DNA from: Tumebacillus_A lipolyticus
GTDB taxonomy: Bacteria; Bacillota; Bacilli; Tumebacillales; Tumebacillaceae
Direction of reading: 5' to 3'
DNA length: 64,000 bases
Assembly (NCBI RefSeq): GCF_042682745.1
Contig: NZ_JBHUIO010000011.1
Location: 496,001 to 560,000, forward strand
The notes under the pieces are model-generated. The model did not search any database and had not been told where the DNA came from. It saw only the letters and a program-made list of their open reading frames with translations. The position numbers and the translations under genes were made by a program. Of the stretch, positions 1-8,895 are shown one piece after another. The stretch's first letter is position 1, and each line of letters opens with the position of its first letter.

Positions 1-35
1 CCATGTTTCGTGTCCTCCCAGAACTGTTCTACAAA

Positions 36-1325
36 TTAGTGGTATGAAGATGGTGTTTGCTTCCCCCCGCCAACCAGGCGTCCCCACAGCCAGCGCCACG
101 GACTGATCGAGCCCAGCCGCACATATTGGCGAGCTCCATCGTCCGGGACGAGGATGATTCCCAGTTGGTGATGATCCCCCATATAGATCGGCGTAGACGC
201 AAATCTCGGCTCTCCATCAGGAGTGAGAAGTTCGAGTTTGGCATACGCCGGATTCTGATTGATTGCAAAATGCAGCTCGTAAGGTGAGCTTACCGTCATG
301 CCGTTTACCTTGACGATCGTCTCCCCCGACAGCAGGCCGATCTCCTCTGCCGGCGAATTGGGCAGGACGGAGAGAATCTTCAGCCCCTGCAGCGGACGCA
401 CATAGAGCGGCTGTCCGATCTGCTCCTCGCGCATCTCCCAGAGGATCAACAGCTCGTGAGCGATCGTGCAAAACAGAGCTGCCAACCACATCAGCGGCGA
501 CCAAAAGGAGCTGCCGATCGCAAGCCCGAGCAACACCACGCTGTAGGCGAGCAAGCTGTTCGACGTCCGAAGCGCCGTCTGCTGCGGCGTCTTCGTCAGC
601 GCCGCACCCGAAAAGCCGAGGATGGCCGGCACCGGCACGATCTGCAGGCCTGCTCCGATCACCCCGAGCGACATCAGCGGCCACCAGCTCGGCACGTCGA
701 CCGATGCGCCCGCTCCGGTCACGATAAAAGCGCCCATCGGGATCACCCAAAACTTCTGGAGTATAAATCCGCCGATCAGTCGCCCGCGCTTGCCTTCGAC
801 AAAAACGGGCAGCGGCGCCCGCGCACCCTGAAAGCGGACGAGCAACGCCTCGACCAGATGCAGGACGGCGACCAGCACCATCAGCTCCGGGATGTGCAAC
901 CCGCGCAGGTCGTGGTAGATCCCCATCAACCACAGCGGTCCGCCCGACAGCTCCGGCAGCGCATGCAAGATCAGGCTGACCACAGAGAGCAGTCCGCCCG
1001 CATAGGCAAAACAGACATATCGCACGTTGATCAGCGCCAAGGCGAGCGCGACGATCCAAACGTAGATCATGTCGACTGGTGAAAGCACCGCGCCTAGCCC
1101 TGTCAACAACAGCGTCGCCACCAGACCGCCCGCAACCCCAAACACAAGCGAGCGAAGAAACTGATCGACAACCGAAGTGCACCTGACACCGAACATCCGG
1201 CGCTCCATGTTGTTTTGACGCACATACTGAAACAGGACGAGCAGGAGCGCTACATAGAATAGAGGATGAGTCACAACTTGGATCAGACCAGAGAAAACGG
1301 AGAACAAAAAGGATAGCTCAGTCAC
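36..1325 (-). CDS. minJ: MinJ-like polytopic membrane protein with C-terminal PDZ domain
   Basis: A 429-residue protein with many hydrophobic segments over the first ~300 residues and a PDZ domain at about 315-375 (core LPNSPAEEIGL, then GETIVKVNG). In Bacillus, MinJ is the membrane bridge between DivIVA and MinD that confines division to midcell. Length, topology and position beside ctpB and ftsEX match B. subtilis minJ (yvjD). The start is GTG at 1325, about nine bases after GGGAGG; a nearby ATG is out of frame. A terminator separates it from ctpB, so it may have its own promoter. The MinJ role is inferred from family and synteny; a generic PDZ membrane protein is the alternative. Confidence 0.85.
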   Translation of the reverse strand: MTELSFLFSVFSGLIQVVTHPLFYVALLLVLFQYVRQNNMERRMFGVRCTSVVDQFLRSLVFGVAGGLVATLLLTGLGAVLSPVDMIYVWIVALALALINVRYVCFAYAGGLLSVVSLILHALPELSGGPLWLMGIYHDLRGLHIPELMVLVAVLHLVEALLVRFQGARAPLPVFVEGKRGRLIGGFILQKFWVIPMGAFIVTGAGASVDVPSWWPLMSLGVIGAGLQIVPVPAILGFSGAALTKTPQQTALRTSNSLLAYSVVLLGLAIGSSFWSPLMWLAALFCTIAHELLILWEMREEQIGQPLYVRPLQGLKILSVLPNSPAEEIGLLSGETIVKVNGMTVSSPYELHFAINQNPAYAKLELLTPDGEPRFASTPIYMGDHHQLGIILVPDDGARQYVRLGSISPWRWLWGRLVGGGKQTPSSYH

Positions 1326-1371
1326 ACATGCACGCCTCCCTTTTCACTTGTCAAAACAAAAATATCTGATT

Positions 1372-1405
1372 AAAAAAGACCCGAAGAGCCTTATGCTCCT
1401 CGGGT
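1372..1405 (-). terminator. Rho-independent terminator after ctpB
   Basis: An 11-bp stem with one mismatch (1379-1389 with 1395-1405) is followed on the minus strand by six Ts. It lies between ctpB and minJ. Confidence 0.75.
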
Positions 1406-1448
1406 ACAATACTTCGACATAAATCGCCTTCAATCCTGCTCCAATTTT

Positions 1449-2858
1449 TTACGGAATCATTTTTCGGAGCACGCTCTTCGCCATCTCCAATTGCGTGTCA
1501 TCCTTCTCCAGCTTCGCTCGCAGCAATTCCATCATCTTGAGCGTCGTCTTGCCGCCGACCACGCCCGTCTTCTCGATGCCGTTCGCCTGCTGGAAGGACA
1601 TGACCGCCTGCTCCGTCTTCTCATCAAAAAATCCGTCCAAGCGCCCCGGCGTAAATCCGAGCGCTTCCAGCATCGTCTGCGCCGATTTGATCTCGTTGGA
1701 AAACTGCTCTTTCTTCATCTCTTTGTCCGGATCGAGCGCGTGCAGGCTCGCATAGGCGGGCAGCTCCACCTTGTGGTCAGGCTCGATACCGCTCTTGTGA
1801 ACCCAGTTGCCGTTTGGCGTCAACCATTTGGCGATCGTATATTTGATGTCCGAACCGTCTTTGAACGACTTGGTGGTCTGCACCGTGCCCTTGCCAAACG
1901 TCTTCGTGCCGACCAGCGGAACATCGCCCGACTCTTTCAGCGCGGCAGCAAGAATTTCTGCGGCCGACGCAGATCCGCCATCGACCAAGACGACGATCGG
2001 CAGACCGAGCTGTTCCTTATCCGACTTATAGGTATCTTTCGAACCGTCCTTGTACTCGACTTGCATGATCATCTTGCCCTCTGGGAGCAGCATGTCTGCC
2101 ATCTTGACCGTGATGTTGAGCAAGCCGCCCGGATTGCTGCGCAGGTCGATGATCAAGCCTTTCATGCCTTGCTCCTTCAAGCTTTGAATCGCTTTGGAAA
2201 ACTCGGTAAACGTCGTCTCCGACACTTTCGTCACCTGGACCTTGCCCATCTTGTCGGGAAGCATCTCCGAGTAGACCGTCTCGATCGGGATCGTATCTCT
2301 GACCAAGGAGATGTTGAGCACGCCTTGCTCACCGGGTCGTTCGATCACCAACTCCGCCTTGGTCCCCTTCTTGCCGCGGATGTGCGTGACCGCTTCAGAT
2401 GCGGTCATCCCATCGAGCGACTTGCCATCCACCGAGCGGATGCGGTCGTTCGGCTTGATCCCCGCCGATTCGGACGGCGAGCCTTTGATCGGCGAGACGA
2501 CGACGATCTTGCCGTCCTCGGCGCGAATCTCCGCACCGATCCCCTCGAACGATGACTCGATATTTTCGTGAAACTGGGTCGCCTCATCTGGGGGCATGTA
2601 GGTGGAGTACGGGTCGTCGAGCGACTTGACCATTCCATCGATCGCACCGTTCAGCAGCTGATCGCTCTTCGCACCTTGATAGAAATCTTTTTGCAACGTG
2701 CTGTACGTATCCAACAACTTTTGAAATTCGGGAGTGGATGCCGCATTTTCTACCGATGAACCCGTTTGGCCATCCTTCATCACGAAGGCGGTCAGACCGC
2801 TGCTGAGCGCGATGACGAGGATCAGGGACAGGATCAGGTAGCGGCCTCGAATGTACAT
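1449..2858 (-). CDS. ctpB: S41 carboxyl-terminal processing protease, CtpB type
   Basis: Secreted, membrane-anchored serine protease. It has one N-terminal membrane segment, a PDZ domain (about 95-180), an S41 catalytic core with Ser in GGSASAAE (about 298) and Lys in TFGKG (about 323), and a C-terminal peptidoglycan-binding type 1 domain (about 395-445). In B. subtilis, CtpB cleaves SpoIVFA to trigger pro-sigma-K processing, and the same gene order ctpB-minJ occurs there. The first in-frame starts are two GTGs at 2873 and 2870. ATG at 2858 is preferred because it begins directly at the basic residues before the membrane anchor and has AAGGTGG upstream. Family assignment is secure; the sporulation role is by analogy. 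Confidence 0.9.
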   Translation of the reverse strand: MYIRGRYLILSLILVIALSSGLTAFVMKDGQTGSSVENAASTPEFQKLLDTYSTLQKDFYQGAKSDQLLNGAIDGMVKSLDDPYSTYMPPDEATQFHENIESSFEGIGAEIRAEDGKIVVVSPIKGSPSESAGIKPNDRIRSVDGKSLDGMTASEAVTHIRGKKGTKAELVIERPGEQGVLNISLVRDTIPIETVYSEMLPDKMGKVQVTKVSETTFTEFSKAIQSLKEQGMKGLIIDLRSNPGGLLNITVKMADMLLPEGKMIMQVEYKDGSKDTYKSDKEQLGLPIVVLVDGGSASAAEILAAALKESGDVPLVGTKTFGKGTVQTTKSFKDGSDIKYTIAKWLTPNGNWVHKSGIEPDHKVELPAYASLHALDPDKEMKKEQFSNEIKSAQTMLEALGFTPGRLDGFFDEKTEQAVMSFQQANGIEKTGVVGGKTTLKMMELLRAKLEKDDTQLEMAKSVLRKMIP

Positions 2859-2940
2859 CTTCTTTTGCACCACCTTATCTCATTTCGTATCTCCAAGCAA
2901 AGGTTCTTTCTATTATACTCGATTCTGTCGCCAATCGCAC

Positions 2941-2970
2941 AACACCCTTCCTGCGATCAGGAAGGGTGTT
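2941..2970 (-). terminator. Perfect 13-bp hairpin between the EnvC-like gene and ctpB
   Basis: Arms 2941-2953 and 2958-2970 pair perfectly around a 4-base loop. No T-run follows on either strand, so this is a weak terminator, a processing site or an attenuator rather than a classic terminator. Confidence 0.45.
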
Positions 2971-2986
2971 GGTAACAGAACTTCGA

Positions 2987-4204
2987 TTAGAGATAGGTGT
3001 AGGGATCGATATCCTTACCGTTTTGATAGACGCCAAAATGCAGATGCGGGCCTGTGGAGCGTCCGGTGTTCCCCATCTTGCCGATGATCTGACCTTGGGT
3101 GACCTGCTGCCCGATGGAGACGAGCACGCCGCCGGTCATCAAATGCCCGTACAGCGTCCAGAGGTTGCCGCCATGATCGACGATGATGCAGTTGCCAAAA
3201 CCGCTGACCCAGCCGGCGGTGATCACAGTGCCCGTCTGCGCGACTGCGATCGGCGTTCCTTCGGCAGAGGCGATGTCCACCCCGTTGTGGCCAGCGCGCT
3301 CGCCGGTGAACGGGTCGATGCGGTTGCCCCAGTTGGAGGTGACCACACCGCCGCTGGGAACAGGCCAGGAGAACGGGCCGTTGTGCGTCTGCCCGCCTCC
3401 GTTGCCGTTGCCTGGGTTTTGCGTGTTCTGCTGGCGACGCTCTTCGCTGATCTGCTGTTGCAGCGCGTAGATCGCGTTGATCGACTGCTCCTGGATCGAG
3501 CGCTGCTCCGACTCGATGCGCTCCTGCTCGCTTTTGCTCGCTTGCAGTTTTTGGTGGATGTCCTCTTTTTGCGCTTTCAGTCCGTCCAGCTGCGCCTTTT
3601 GCTCCTGCTCTGACGATTCCATGCCGACGAGGGTCGACTTCTCATCTTCCAGCTTGACTTTCGTCTGGGCGACCAGATCGCGGTCTTCCTTGTTTTGGCG
3701 CAGGATGTCCGTATCCTGCTCGAAGATCAGCTGCAAAGCATCGAAGCGATCGAGGAAATCGGAGAAGCTGGTCGCGCCGAGCAACACTTCCAGATACTGC
3801 ACCTCGCCCTTTTCGTACATCAGGCGCAAGCGCTGTTTGAGCAGCTTGTCCCGCTCCTTCACACGCTCTTCTGCCTCTTCGAGCTCTCGCTGTGTCTTCT
3901 CGATCTGTTGACCCTTTTTGAGGATCTCCGTCTTCAGGCGAGCGAGTTCGCTCTCCTTTTCGTCGATTTGGGAAGTGATCTTTTCGATCTCCGCCGCGTT
4001 CACATTGATCTGCTTCTGATATTCTTCCTTTTTCTCCTTCGCCGCTTTCTCTTTCTCGCGTGCGTTATCGAGCTTGCCCTGCTCTGTCTGTTGTTGCTTT
4101 TGCAGGTCTTCAATATCGGCCATAGCCGCTTGCGGCATGATAAGTGCGATCGCAAGCGCAGAAGTGATCCCCAAAGTTACGCTTTTTCGTGACTTGAGTT
4201 GCAT
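2987..4204 (-). CDS. EnvC/CwlO-like peptidoglycan hydrolase: coiled coil plus M23 domain
   Basis: A 405-residue secreted protein with a signal peptide ending near AMA (about residue 29). A long charged coiled coil (about 30-255) and a Gly/Asn linker lead to a LytM/M23 endopeptidase domain. Zinc ligands are intact: His306 and Asp310 in GHNGVD, and the HLHF motif at 387-390. FtsEX complexes activate extracellular coiled-coil hydrolases (EnvC in E. coli, CwlO in B. subtilis, PcsB in streptococci). This gene directly follows ftsX, so it is the likely FtsEX partner. ATG at 4204 is chosen over 4210 because AAGGAG lies nine bases upstream of it but only three upstream of the other. Unlike E. coli EnvC, the catalytic motifs look active. 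Confidence 0.9.
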   Translation of the reverse strand: MQLKSRKSVTLGITSALAIALIMPQAAMADIEDLQKQQQTEQGKLDNAREKEKAAKEKKEEYQKQINVNAAEIEKITSQIDEKESELARLKTEILKKGQQIEKTQRELEEAEERVKERDKLLKQRLRLMYEKGEVQYLEVLLGATSFSDFLDRFDALQLIFEQDTDILRQNKEDRDLVAQTKVKLEDEKSTLVGMESSEQEQKAQLDGLKAQKEDIHQKLQASKSEQERIESEQRSIQEQSINAIYALQQQISEERRQQNTQNPGNGNGGGQTHNGPFSWPVPSGGVVTSNWGNRIDPFTGERAGHNGVDIASAEGTPIAVAQTGTVITAGWVSGFGNCIIVDHGGNLWTLYGHLMTGGVLVSIGQQVTQGQIIGKMGNTGRSTGPHLHFGVYQNGKDIDPYTYL

Positions 4205-4285
4205 GAACATGATCTCCTTCCCAAAGCGACAGATGTTTAGCGCGCATCGGCTGCGGGCAAACTGGAAACTTGAGACAGTCTGATG

Positions 4286-5170
4286 TTAGATGCGCAGGAA
4301 ACGGCTGATCGACAGCACGGAGCCGAGCATGCCGATCAGCGCCCCGATGCCGATCAAGATCCCGGAGACCGAGTAGATCAGCGGATCGAACGGAGCAAAG
4401 CTGAACAGCATGACGCCCGACACATTTTTCAGCAGGTAATCATAGCCGATCCCGAGCGCCAAGATCGGCAGAATCGAACCGAACAGCCCGATCAGCAGCC
4501 CCTCGATCAAGAACGGCCAGCGGATAAACCAGTTGGTCGCCCCGCACAGCTTCATGATCTCGATCTCTTTGCGGCGGGCGAAGATCGTCACCTTGATCGT
4601 GTTGTTGATCAGGAACAGCGCCGTGAAGCACAGCCCGATCACGAAGATCGCCCCGGCGTTGCGCACCATGTCGGTGACCTTGAACAGCTGATCGACCCAA
4701 TCCTCGCCATACTTCACCTTGTCGACCAGCGGCGATTGCTCGATCTTTTGCGAGACGATCTTCGTCTCCTGCGGATTGCTCGCTTTGACGACAAATTTAT
4801 CTGGAAGCGGATTGTTCGACTCCATCACGTCGAGCAGCTCCCCGTTTTCCTTGAACTTATCCTTTAAGTCTTTGAGCCCTGTCTCCTTCGGAACGAACTT
4901 CATCTCGACCACGCCTGGCGTGTTCTTGATCTGCCGCTCCAGCTCGATCACTTCATTTTTCTGCAGCCCTTCTTTGACGAAGACGTTGATCACGACCTGA
5001 TCTTCTAACTGGTAGGAGAACTGCTGCACGTTGTAGGCGAGCAGCAGGAACACGCCGAGCAGAAGCAGGGTGACGGTGACGGCAGAAAAGGAAGCGAACG
5101 TCATCCAACCGTTGCGGGTCAGATTTTTTAACCCTTCGCGACCGTGGCGTCTGAACGTGCTAATTTTCAT
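4286..5170 (-). CDS. ftsX: Cell division ABC transporter permease FtsX
   Basis: A 294-residue membrane protein with the FtsX layout: N-terminal cytoplasmic tail, TM1 (about 22-45), an extracellular domain (about 46-170), then three further TMs. With FtsE it forms a mechanotransmitting ABC complex that switches on a periplasmic or extracellular wall hydrolase. Its reading frame overlaps ftsE by 11 bases, indicating translational coupling. The hydrolase candidate follows 80 bases downstream. The start ATG at 5170 gives the typical MKISTFRRHGREGLKNL-like beginning of Bacillales FtsX. Confidence 0.95.
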   Translation of the reverse strand: MKISTFRRHGREGLKNLTRNGWMTFASFSAVTVTLLLLGVFLLLAYNVQQFSYQLEDQVVINVFVKEGLQKNEVIELERQIKNTPGVVEMKFVPKETGLKDLKDKFKENGELLDVMESNNPLPDKFVVKASNPQETKIVSQKIEQSPLVDKVKYGEDWVDQLFKVTDMVRNAGAIFVIGLCFTALFLINNTIKVTIFARRKEIEIMKLCGATNWFIRWPFLIEGLLIGLFGSILPILALGIGYDYLLKNVSGVMLFSFAPFDPLIYSVSGILIGIGALIGMLGSVLSISRFLRI

Positions 5171-5846
5171 AGCCGTACACCCCCCGCTTCTGGTCGCGGA
5201 CGATCTGACCGTTCTCGATGGCCAGCACTCGCTTTTTCATCGTGTTGACGATCTCTTTGTTATGCGTCGCCATGACGATCGTCGTGCCGCGCCGGTTGAT
5301 CTCTTCGAAGAGATCCATGATCTCCCAAGATGTTTCCGGGTCCAAGTTGCCTGTCGGTTCGTCGGCGATGATCACCGCGGGTGAGTTGACAAGGGCGCGC
5401 GCGATCGAAACGCGCTGCTGTTGACCGCCCGACAGCTGGCCGGGAAGCGCGTCCGACTTCTCGGTCAGGCTGACCAGATTCAAGACTTCGGCCACGCGGT
5501 TCTTGATCTTGCGCTTCGGCGCCTCGATCACTTCGAGCGCGAACGCCACATTCTCGTAGACGGTCAGGTTCGGCAAGAGCTTAAAGTCTTGGAAGACGAC
5601 CCCGATCTGCCGGCGCATCAGCGGAATCTTGCGCTCTTTCAGCCGCTCGATGTTAAAACCGTTGACGAAGATCGATCCTTTGGTCGGACGCTCTTCTCGG
5701 TACATCAATTTAATAAACGTGGATTTCCCGGCGCCGCTCGGGCCGACCACGTAAACGAACTCTCCCTTGTCAATGCGTACGCTCACACCTTGTAAGGCAG
5801 CAGAACCGTTCGGATATTGCTTCCAAACGTCGTGCATCTCGATCAT
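5160..5846 (-). CDS. ftsE: Cell division ATP-binding protein FtsE
   Basis: A 228-residue ABC ATPase with Walker A GPSGAGKST near residue 36, signature LSGGQQQR near 138, Walker B VIIADEPT and an H-loop ATHN. It powers conformational signalling by FtsX. It is first in the ftsE-ftsX-hydrolase-ctpB run. The roughly 210 bases upstream hold no other gene; I did not find a clear promoter consensus there. Confidence 0.95.
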   Translation of the reverse strand: MIEMHDVWKQYPNGSAALQGVSVRIDKGEFVYVVGPSGAGKSTFIKLMYREERPTKGSIFVNGFNIERLKERKIPLMRRQIGVVFQDFKLLPNLTVYENVAFALEVIEAPKRKIKNRVAEVLNLVSLTEKSDALPGQLSGGQQQRVSIARALVNSPAVIIADEPTGNLDPETSWEIMDLFEEINRRGTTIVMATHNKEIVNTMKKRVLAIENGQIVRDQKRGVYGYEN

Positions 5847-6056
5847 CGTTTCACACCACTTTCTAGTCTGATTTGTCGGCTCGTGCCGCTAAGACGATGT
5901 CGAAAACAGAGACAATGGCCATACGCCATCAACTACTATTCGACGCTTGCGTGTCATTTCCTGTAATAAAATGATGGTTTATCAGGATTTTCTGAGCAAT
6001 CCCGTAAAAACATGCTGTGCGCTTACATTGTTTTTCCCGCAGAGGATATGATTGGA

Positions 6057-6092
6057 AAAGCCCCTGTTCCGCAAGGTCGGATCAGGGGCTTT
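6057..6092 (-). terminator. Terminator of the znu operon
   Basis: The stem AAGCCCCTG/CAGGGGCTT is followed by a short T-run on the minus strand, just downstream of the znuB stop. Confidence 0.75.
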
Positions 6093-6098
6093 GTCGTC

Positions 6099-6956
6099 TC
6101 AAACTTGTCGGGCATCGTGCGCCGCTTCCTTTGAGCCAAAGCGCGTTTGGAAAAAGAGCACCAGGCGCTTGACGCCGAGGACGGCGACGAGCAGGAAGAG
6201 CAGGACGAGAACGATGGTTCCCCCCGGCGGGATATCATTGTAGAACGACAGCGTAAGCCCGGATAGAACGCCGAGCAACCCGATCAGGACGGCGACGATC
6301 ACCGCGAGGGTGAACCCTTTGCTCACGCGCAGGGCGATCGCCGCGGGCAACACCATCAGCGAGGAGACGAGCAGAACGCCGACGATCGGCATCGAGACGG
6401 CCACCACGAGCCCGGTCAGCAGGGAGAAGGCGAGCGAGAGCCACTTGGTCGGAATGCCGCTCGCCTGCGCCGTCTCCTCGTCAAACGTCAGCACGTACAT
6501 CGGCCGCCAGAGGAAGAAGAAGAACAGCGCGCACAGGGCGAGCACGCCGGCCATCACCCACAGATCGTCTGCGCTGACCGCGATGATCGAGCCGAACAGA
6601 TAGGAGGTGAAGCTTCTGCTCACCCCTTGATTTAAGCTCATCAGCACCAGCGCCGTCGCCAAGCCGCCAGACATCAGGATCGCGATCGACAGCTCGCTGT
6701 AGGAACGAAACGAGCGGCGCAGATTGTCCACCAAGATCGCCCCGATCAGCGCTGCCGCCATGCCGGTCAGCATCGGGTAAAAGCCGAGCAGAGCGCCGAG
6801 CGCCACCCCGGCCAGCGAGACGTGGGACAGCGTCTCTGCCACCAGCGACTGGCGGCGCAACACGATGTAGACGCCGATCACCGGAGCGACCAGGGCGATC
6901 ATGCTGCCCGCCAAAAACGCATTTTTCAAAAAGCCGTATTGCAGCATCTCCAGCAC
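6099..6956 (-). CDS. znuB: Zinc ABC transporter permease (ABC-3 family)
   Basis: A 285-residue polytopic protein with eight or so hydrophobic segments and the ABC-3 family start (GFLKNAFLAGSMIALVAP region). It forms the membrane channel for Zn(II), or possibly Mn(II), import with the neighbouring ATPase and lipoprotein. The GTG start at 6956 directly abuts the TAA of the ATPase gene and has AAGGGG eight bases upstream; ATG at 6947 is possible. Metal specificity is inferred from the Zur-like operators upstream of the operon. Confidence 0.9.
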   Translation of the reverse strand: MLEMLQYGFLKNAFLAGSMIALVAPVIGVYIVLRRQSLVAETLSHVSLAGVALGALLGFYPMLTGMAAALIGAILVDNLRRSFRSYSELSIAILMSGGLATALVLMSLNQGVSRSFTSYLFGSIIAVSADDLWVMAGVLALCALFFFFLWRPMYVLTFDEETAQASGIPTKWLSLAFSLLTGLVVAVSMPIVGVLLVSSLMVLPAAIALRVSKGFTLAVIVAVLIGLLGVLSGLTLSFYNDIPPGGTIVLVLLFLLVAVLGVKRLVLFFQTRFGSKEAAHDARQV

Positions 6957-7736
6957 TTAGAGCACCCCTTCCTCTTGCTTCACGCCCGCGTTCGGCTGCT
7001 GATCATCATAGCAGCAGTAGAGCGGCAGGGTCTCCGGACGGCCGCGCAGGTCCATCCGCTCGCGAAACTGCTCCGGCGTGCCGTCAAAGCGAATCCATCT
7101 GTCGAGCACAAGCAGGCGCGACAGGCGGGGCAGCGTCTCCTCCAAGTCGTGCGTCACCATCAGGACGGTGCGCCCGTGCGCTTCCACCTGATGTTGAAGC
7201 AGGTCGTAAAACATCGTCCGCGCCGTGATGTCCATCCCGGTCGTCGGCTCGTCGAGCACGAGCAGGTCCGGTTCGAGCACCAGCGTCCGCGCGAGGCAGA
7301 CCCGCTGCTTCTGCCCGCCAGACAGCTCGCCGATCTTGCGCGAGCGGTGCTCCCACATGCCGACTTGGCGCAGGACGTGCTCGACGCGCGCATTCTCCGC
7401 TTTCGGAATCAGGCCGAACCACCGTTTGCGCGTGAACAGGCCGGAGCGCACCAGCTCATAGACGGTGCTCGGAAAACCGACGTTGAACGAGGCGATCTGC
7501 TGTGGCACGTATCCGACGACGATCTGTTTCCCCGCCTCGCTCTGCTTGTAGATGTTCACCGTGCCCCGCTGCGGGTGCAACAGCCCGAGCAAAAGCTTTA
7601 ATGTCGTGGTTTTTGCAGAGCCGTTCGGCCCGGTCAGCCCGATAAATTCGGATGTGCCGATCGTCAAGTTCAACCCTTCGAGGACTGGCACATGTCCGTA
7701 TCCGAACACCACGTCCTGCATCTCTGCCAACTTCAT
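6957..7736 (-). CDS. znuC: Zinc ABC transporter ATP-binding protein
   Basis: A 259-residue ABC ATPase of the metal-chelate class: Walker A GPNGSAKTTTLK (Ala replaces the usual Gly before Lys), signature LSGGQKQR, Walker B LLVLDEPT and the H-loop Asp/His in MVTHD. It sits between the lipoprotein and permease genes, and 36 bases separate it from the lipoprotein gene. It energises zinc import. Confidence 0.9.
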   Translation of the reverse strand: MKLAEMQDVVFGYGHVPVLEGLNLTIGTSEFIGLTGPNGSAKTTTLKLLLGLLHPQRGTVNIYKQSEAGKQIVVGYVPQQIASFNVGFPSTVYELVRSGLFTRKRWFGLIPKAENARVEHVLRQVGMWEHRSRKIGELSGGQKQRVCLARTLVLEPDLLVLDEPTTGMDITARTMFYDLLQHQVEAHGRTVLMVTHDLEETLPRLSRLLVLDRWIRFDGTPEQFRERMDLRGRPETLPLYCCYDDQQPNAGVKQEEGVL

Positions 7737-7772
7737 GGACTATCCTTCCTTTCCTCTGCTTGCGACCCGCGC

Positions 7773-8735
7773 TCAGTTGGACAGCGCCTTGGTCAGCGCC
7801 GCCAAGTTCTGCTTCATCACGCCGACATAGTCGAGCCCGCTCCGCTTCTCCTCTTCGGTCAGACCCTCCAGCGGATTGAGCACCGCCGTGGTCGCGCCGA
7901 CCTCCTTCGCCACCGCTTCTGCCACCTTCGGAGAGGCGAGCGTTTCGAAGAAGATCGTCTTCACCCGATGCTCTTTGGCAAACGAGATGATCTCCTTCAT
8001 CGCGGCTGCGCTCGGCTCTTGTTCCGGCGAGATGCCGGAGATCGGCACCTGTTTCAACCCGTAGCGCTTGGCCATGTAGGCGAAGGCGGTGTGCGAGGTG
8101 ACGATGTCTTTCGTCTGCACATCTTTTAGCCCCTCGCGAAACGATTGATCGAGCGCGTTCAGCTCGCTCAGATAGGCGTCCGCGTTCTTCTGATACTCCG
8201 CCTTGCGCGCCGGGTCGACCGCTTGGAGCGCCTCGGAGATCGCGCGCACCTCATGCTGTGCGAGCACCGGATCGAGCCAGATGTGCGGATCGTACTTGCC
8301 GTGCTCATGCTCCTCGTGCGACTCTTCGTCGCTGTGGCCATCCGCTTCCTCTTCGCCATCGATCAGCCCGGCGCCATGAGACGCCTCGACCACCTTCAGC
8401 TGCTTGTTGTTGACCGAGTTCAGCATCGAATCCACCCACGTCTCAAACCCAGCGCCGTTGTAGACGAAAACGTCCGCCTCGGTGATCTTGGCAACATCTT
8501 TCGCCGTCGGCTCCCAATCGTGTGGCTCGGTGCCAGCCGGAACCAGCACGGTGACGTCCGCGTTTTCGCCCGCCACCTTTTTGGCAAACTCGTACATCGG
8601 ATAGAAGGTGGTGACCACCTTCATCTTATTAGAAGCTGTTCCCTCGCCCGCAGAATCGGATGTTCCACCGCATCCGGTAAGAAGCAGCGATGCGGCGATC
8701 AGAGTGAACGCCGTTTTATTCCACCATTTTTTCAT
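7773..8735 (-). CDS. znuA: Zinc-binding lipoprotein ZnuA (cluster A-I solute-binding protein)
   Basis: A 320-residue lipoprotein with lipobox LLTGC (Cys22). The three conserved histidines are present: His72 (PHDWEP), His151 (DPHIWL) and His215 (TSHTAF). A His/Glu/Asp-rich loop at about 128-146 is typical of zinc-specific members. It delivers Zn(II) to the ZnuBC permease. A longer in-frame ORF reaches 8819, but ATG at 8735 has GGAGG nine bases upstream and starts a proper lipoprotein signal. The extra N-terminal stretch is the regulatory region. Confidence 0.93.
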   Translation of the reverse strand: MKKWWNKTAFTLIAASLLLTGCGGTSDSAGEGTASNKMKVVTTFYPMYEFAKKVAGENADVTVLVPAGTEPHDWEPTAKDVAKITEADVFVYNGAGFETWVDSMLNSVNNKQLKVVEASHGAGLIDGEEEADGHSDEESHEEHEHGKYDPHIWLDPVLAQHEVRAISEALQAVDPARKAEYQKNADAYLSELNALDQSFREGLKDVQTKDIVTSHTAFAYMAKRYGLKQVPISGISPEQEPSAAAMKEIISFAKEHRVKTIFFETLASPKVAEAVAKEVGATTAVLNPLEGLTEEEKRSGLDYVGVMKQNLAALTKALSN

Positions 8736-8755
8736 GGACAAATCCTCCACTAAAC

Positions 8756-8826
8756 CGTAATCGTTACGAAAGTACGTTAACACTATACTCCTTTCGGATT
8801 CGTTTGTAAATCGTAACACTTACGAT
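8756..8826 (-). promoter_or_regulatory. znu promoter flanked by two Zur-like operators
   Basis: Minus-strand promoter TTACAA (8809-8804), 16-base spacer, TATAGT (8787-8782). An inverted repeat ATCGTAA-CAC-TTACGAT (8810-8826) lies just upstream of the -35. A second one, CGTAA-TCG-TTACG (8756-8768), lies downstream of the -10. Both resemble the Bacillus Zur box (ATCGTAAT-N-ATTACGAT type). Zinc-dependent repression by Zur is inferred from this match. Confidence 0.7.
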
Positions 8827-8835
8827 GATTCCCAT

Positions 8836-8875
8836 AAAAAAAGACACCCAATCCCCTGAGCGGAGATTGAGTGCC
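8836..8875 (-). terminator. Terminator after the second ZnuA-like gene
   Basis: A GC-containing stem (about 13 bp with minor mismatches) is followed by seven Ts on the minus strand, between the two solute-binding protein genes. They are therefore separate transcripts. Confidence 0.75.
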
Positions 8876-8895
8876 ATTCTTGCCTCCATTTGCTG

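Noticed and set aside
456..1082. Long plus-strand ORFs opposite minJ, carB, tex and other genes
   Set aside because: High-GC antisense shadows with Arg/Gln/His-rich nonsense composition and no ribosome sites.
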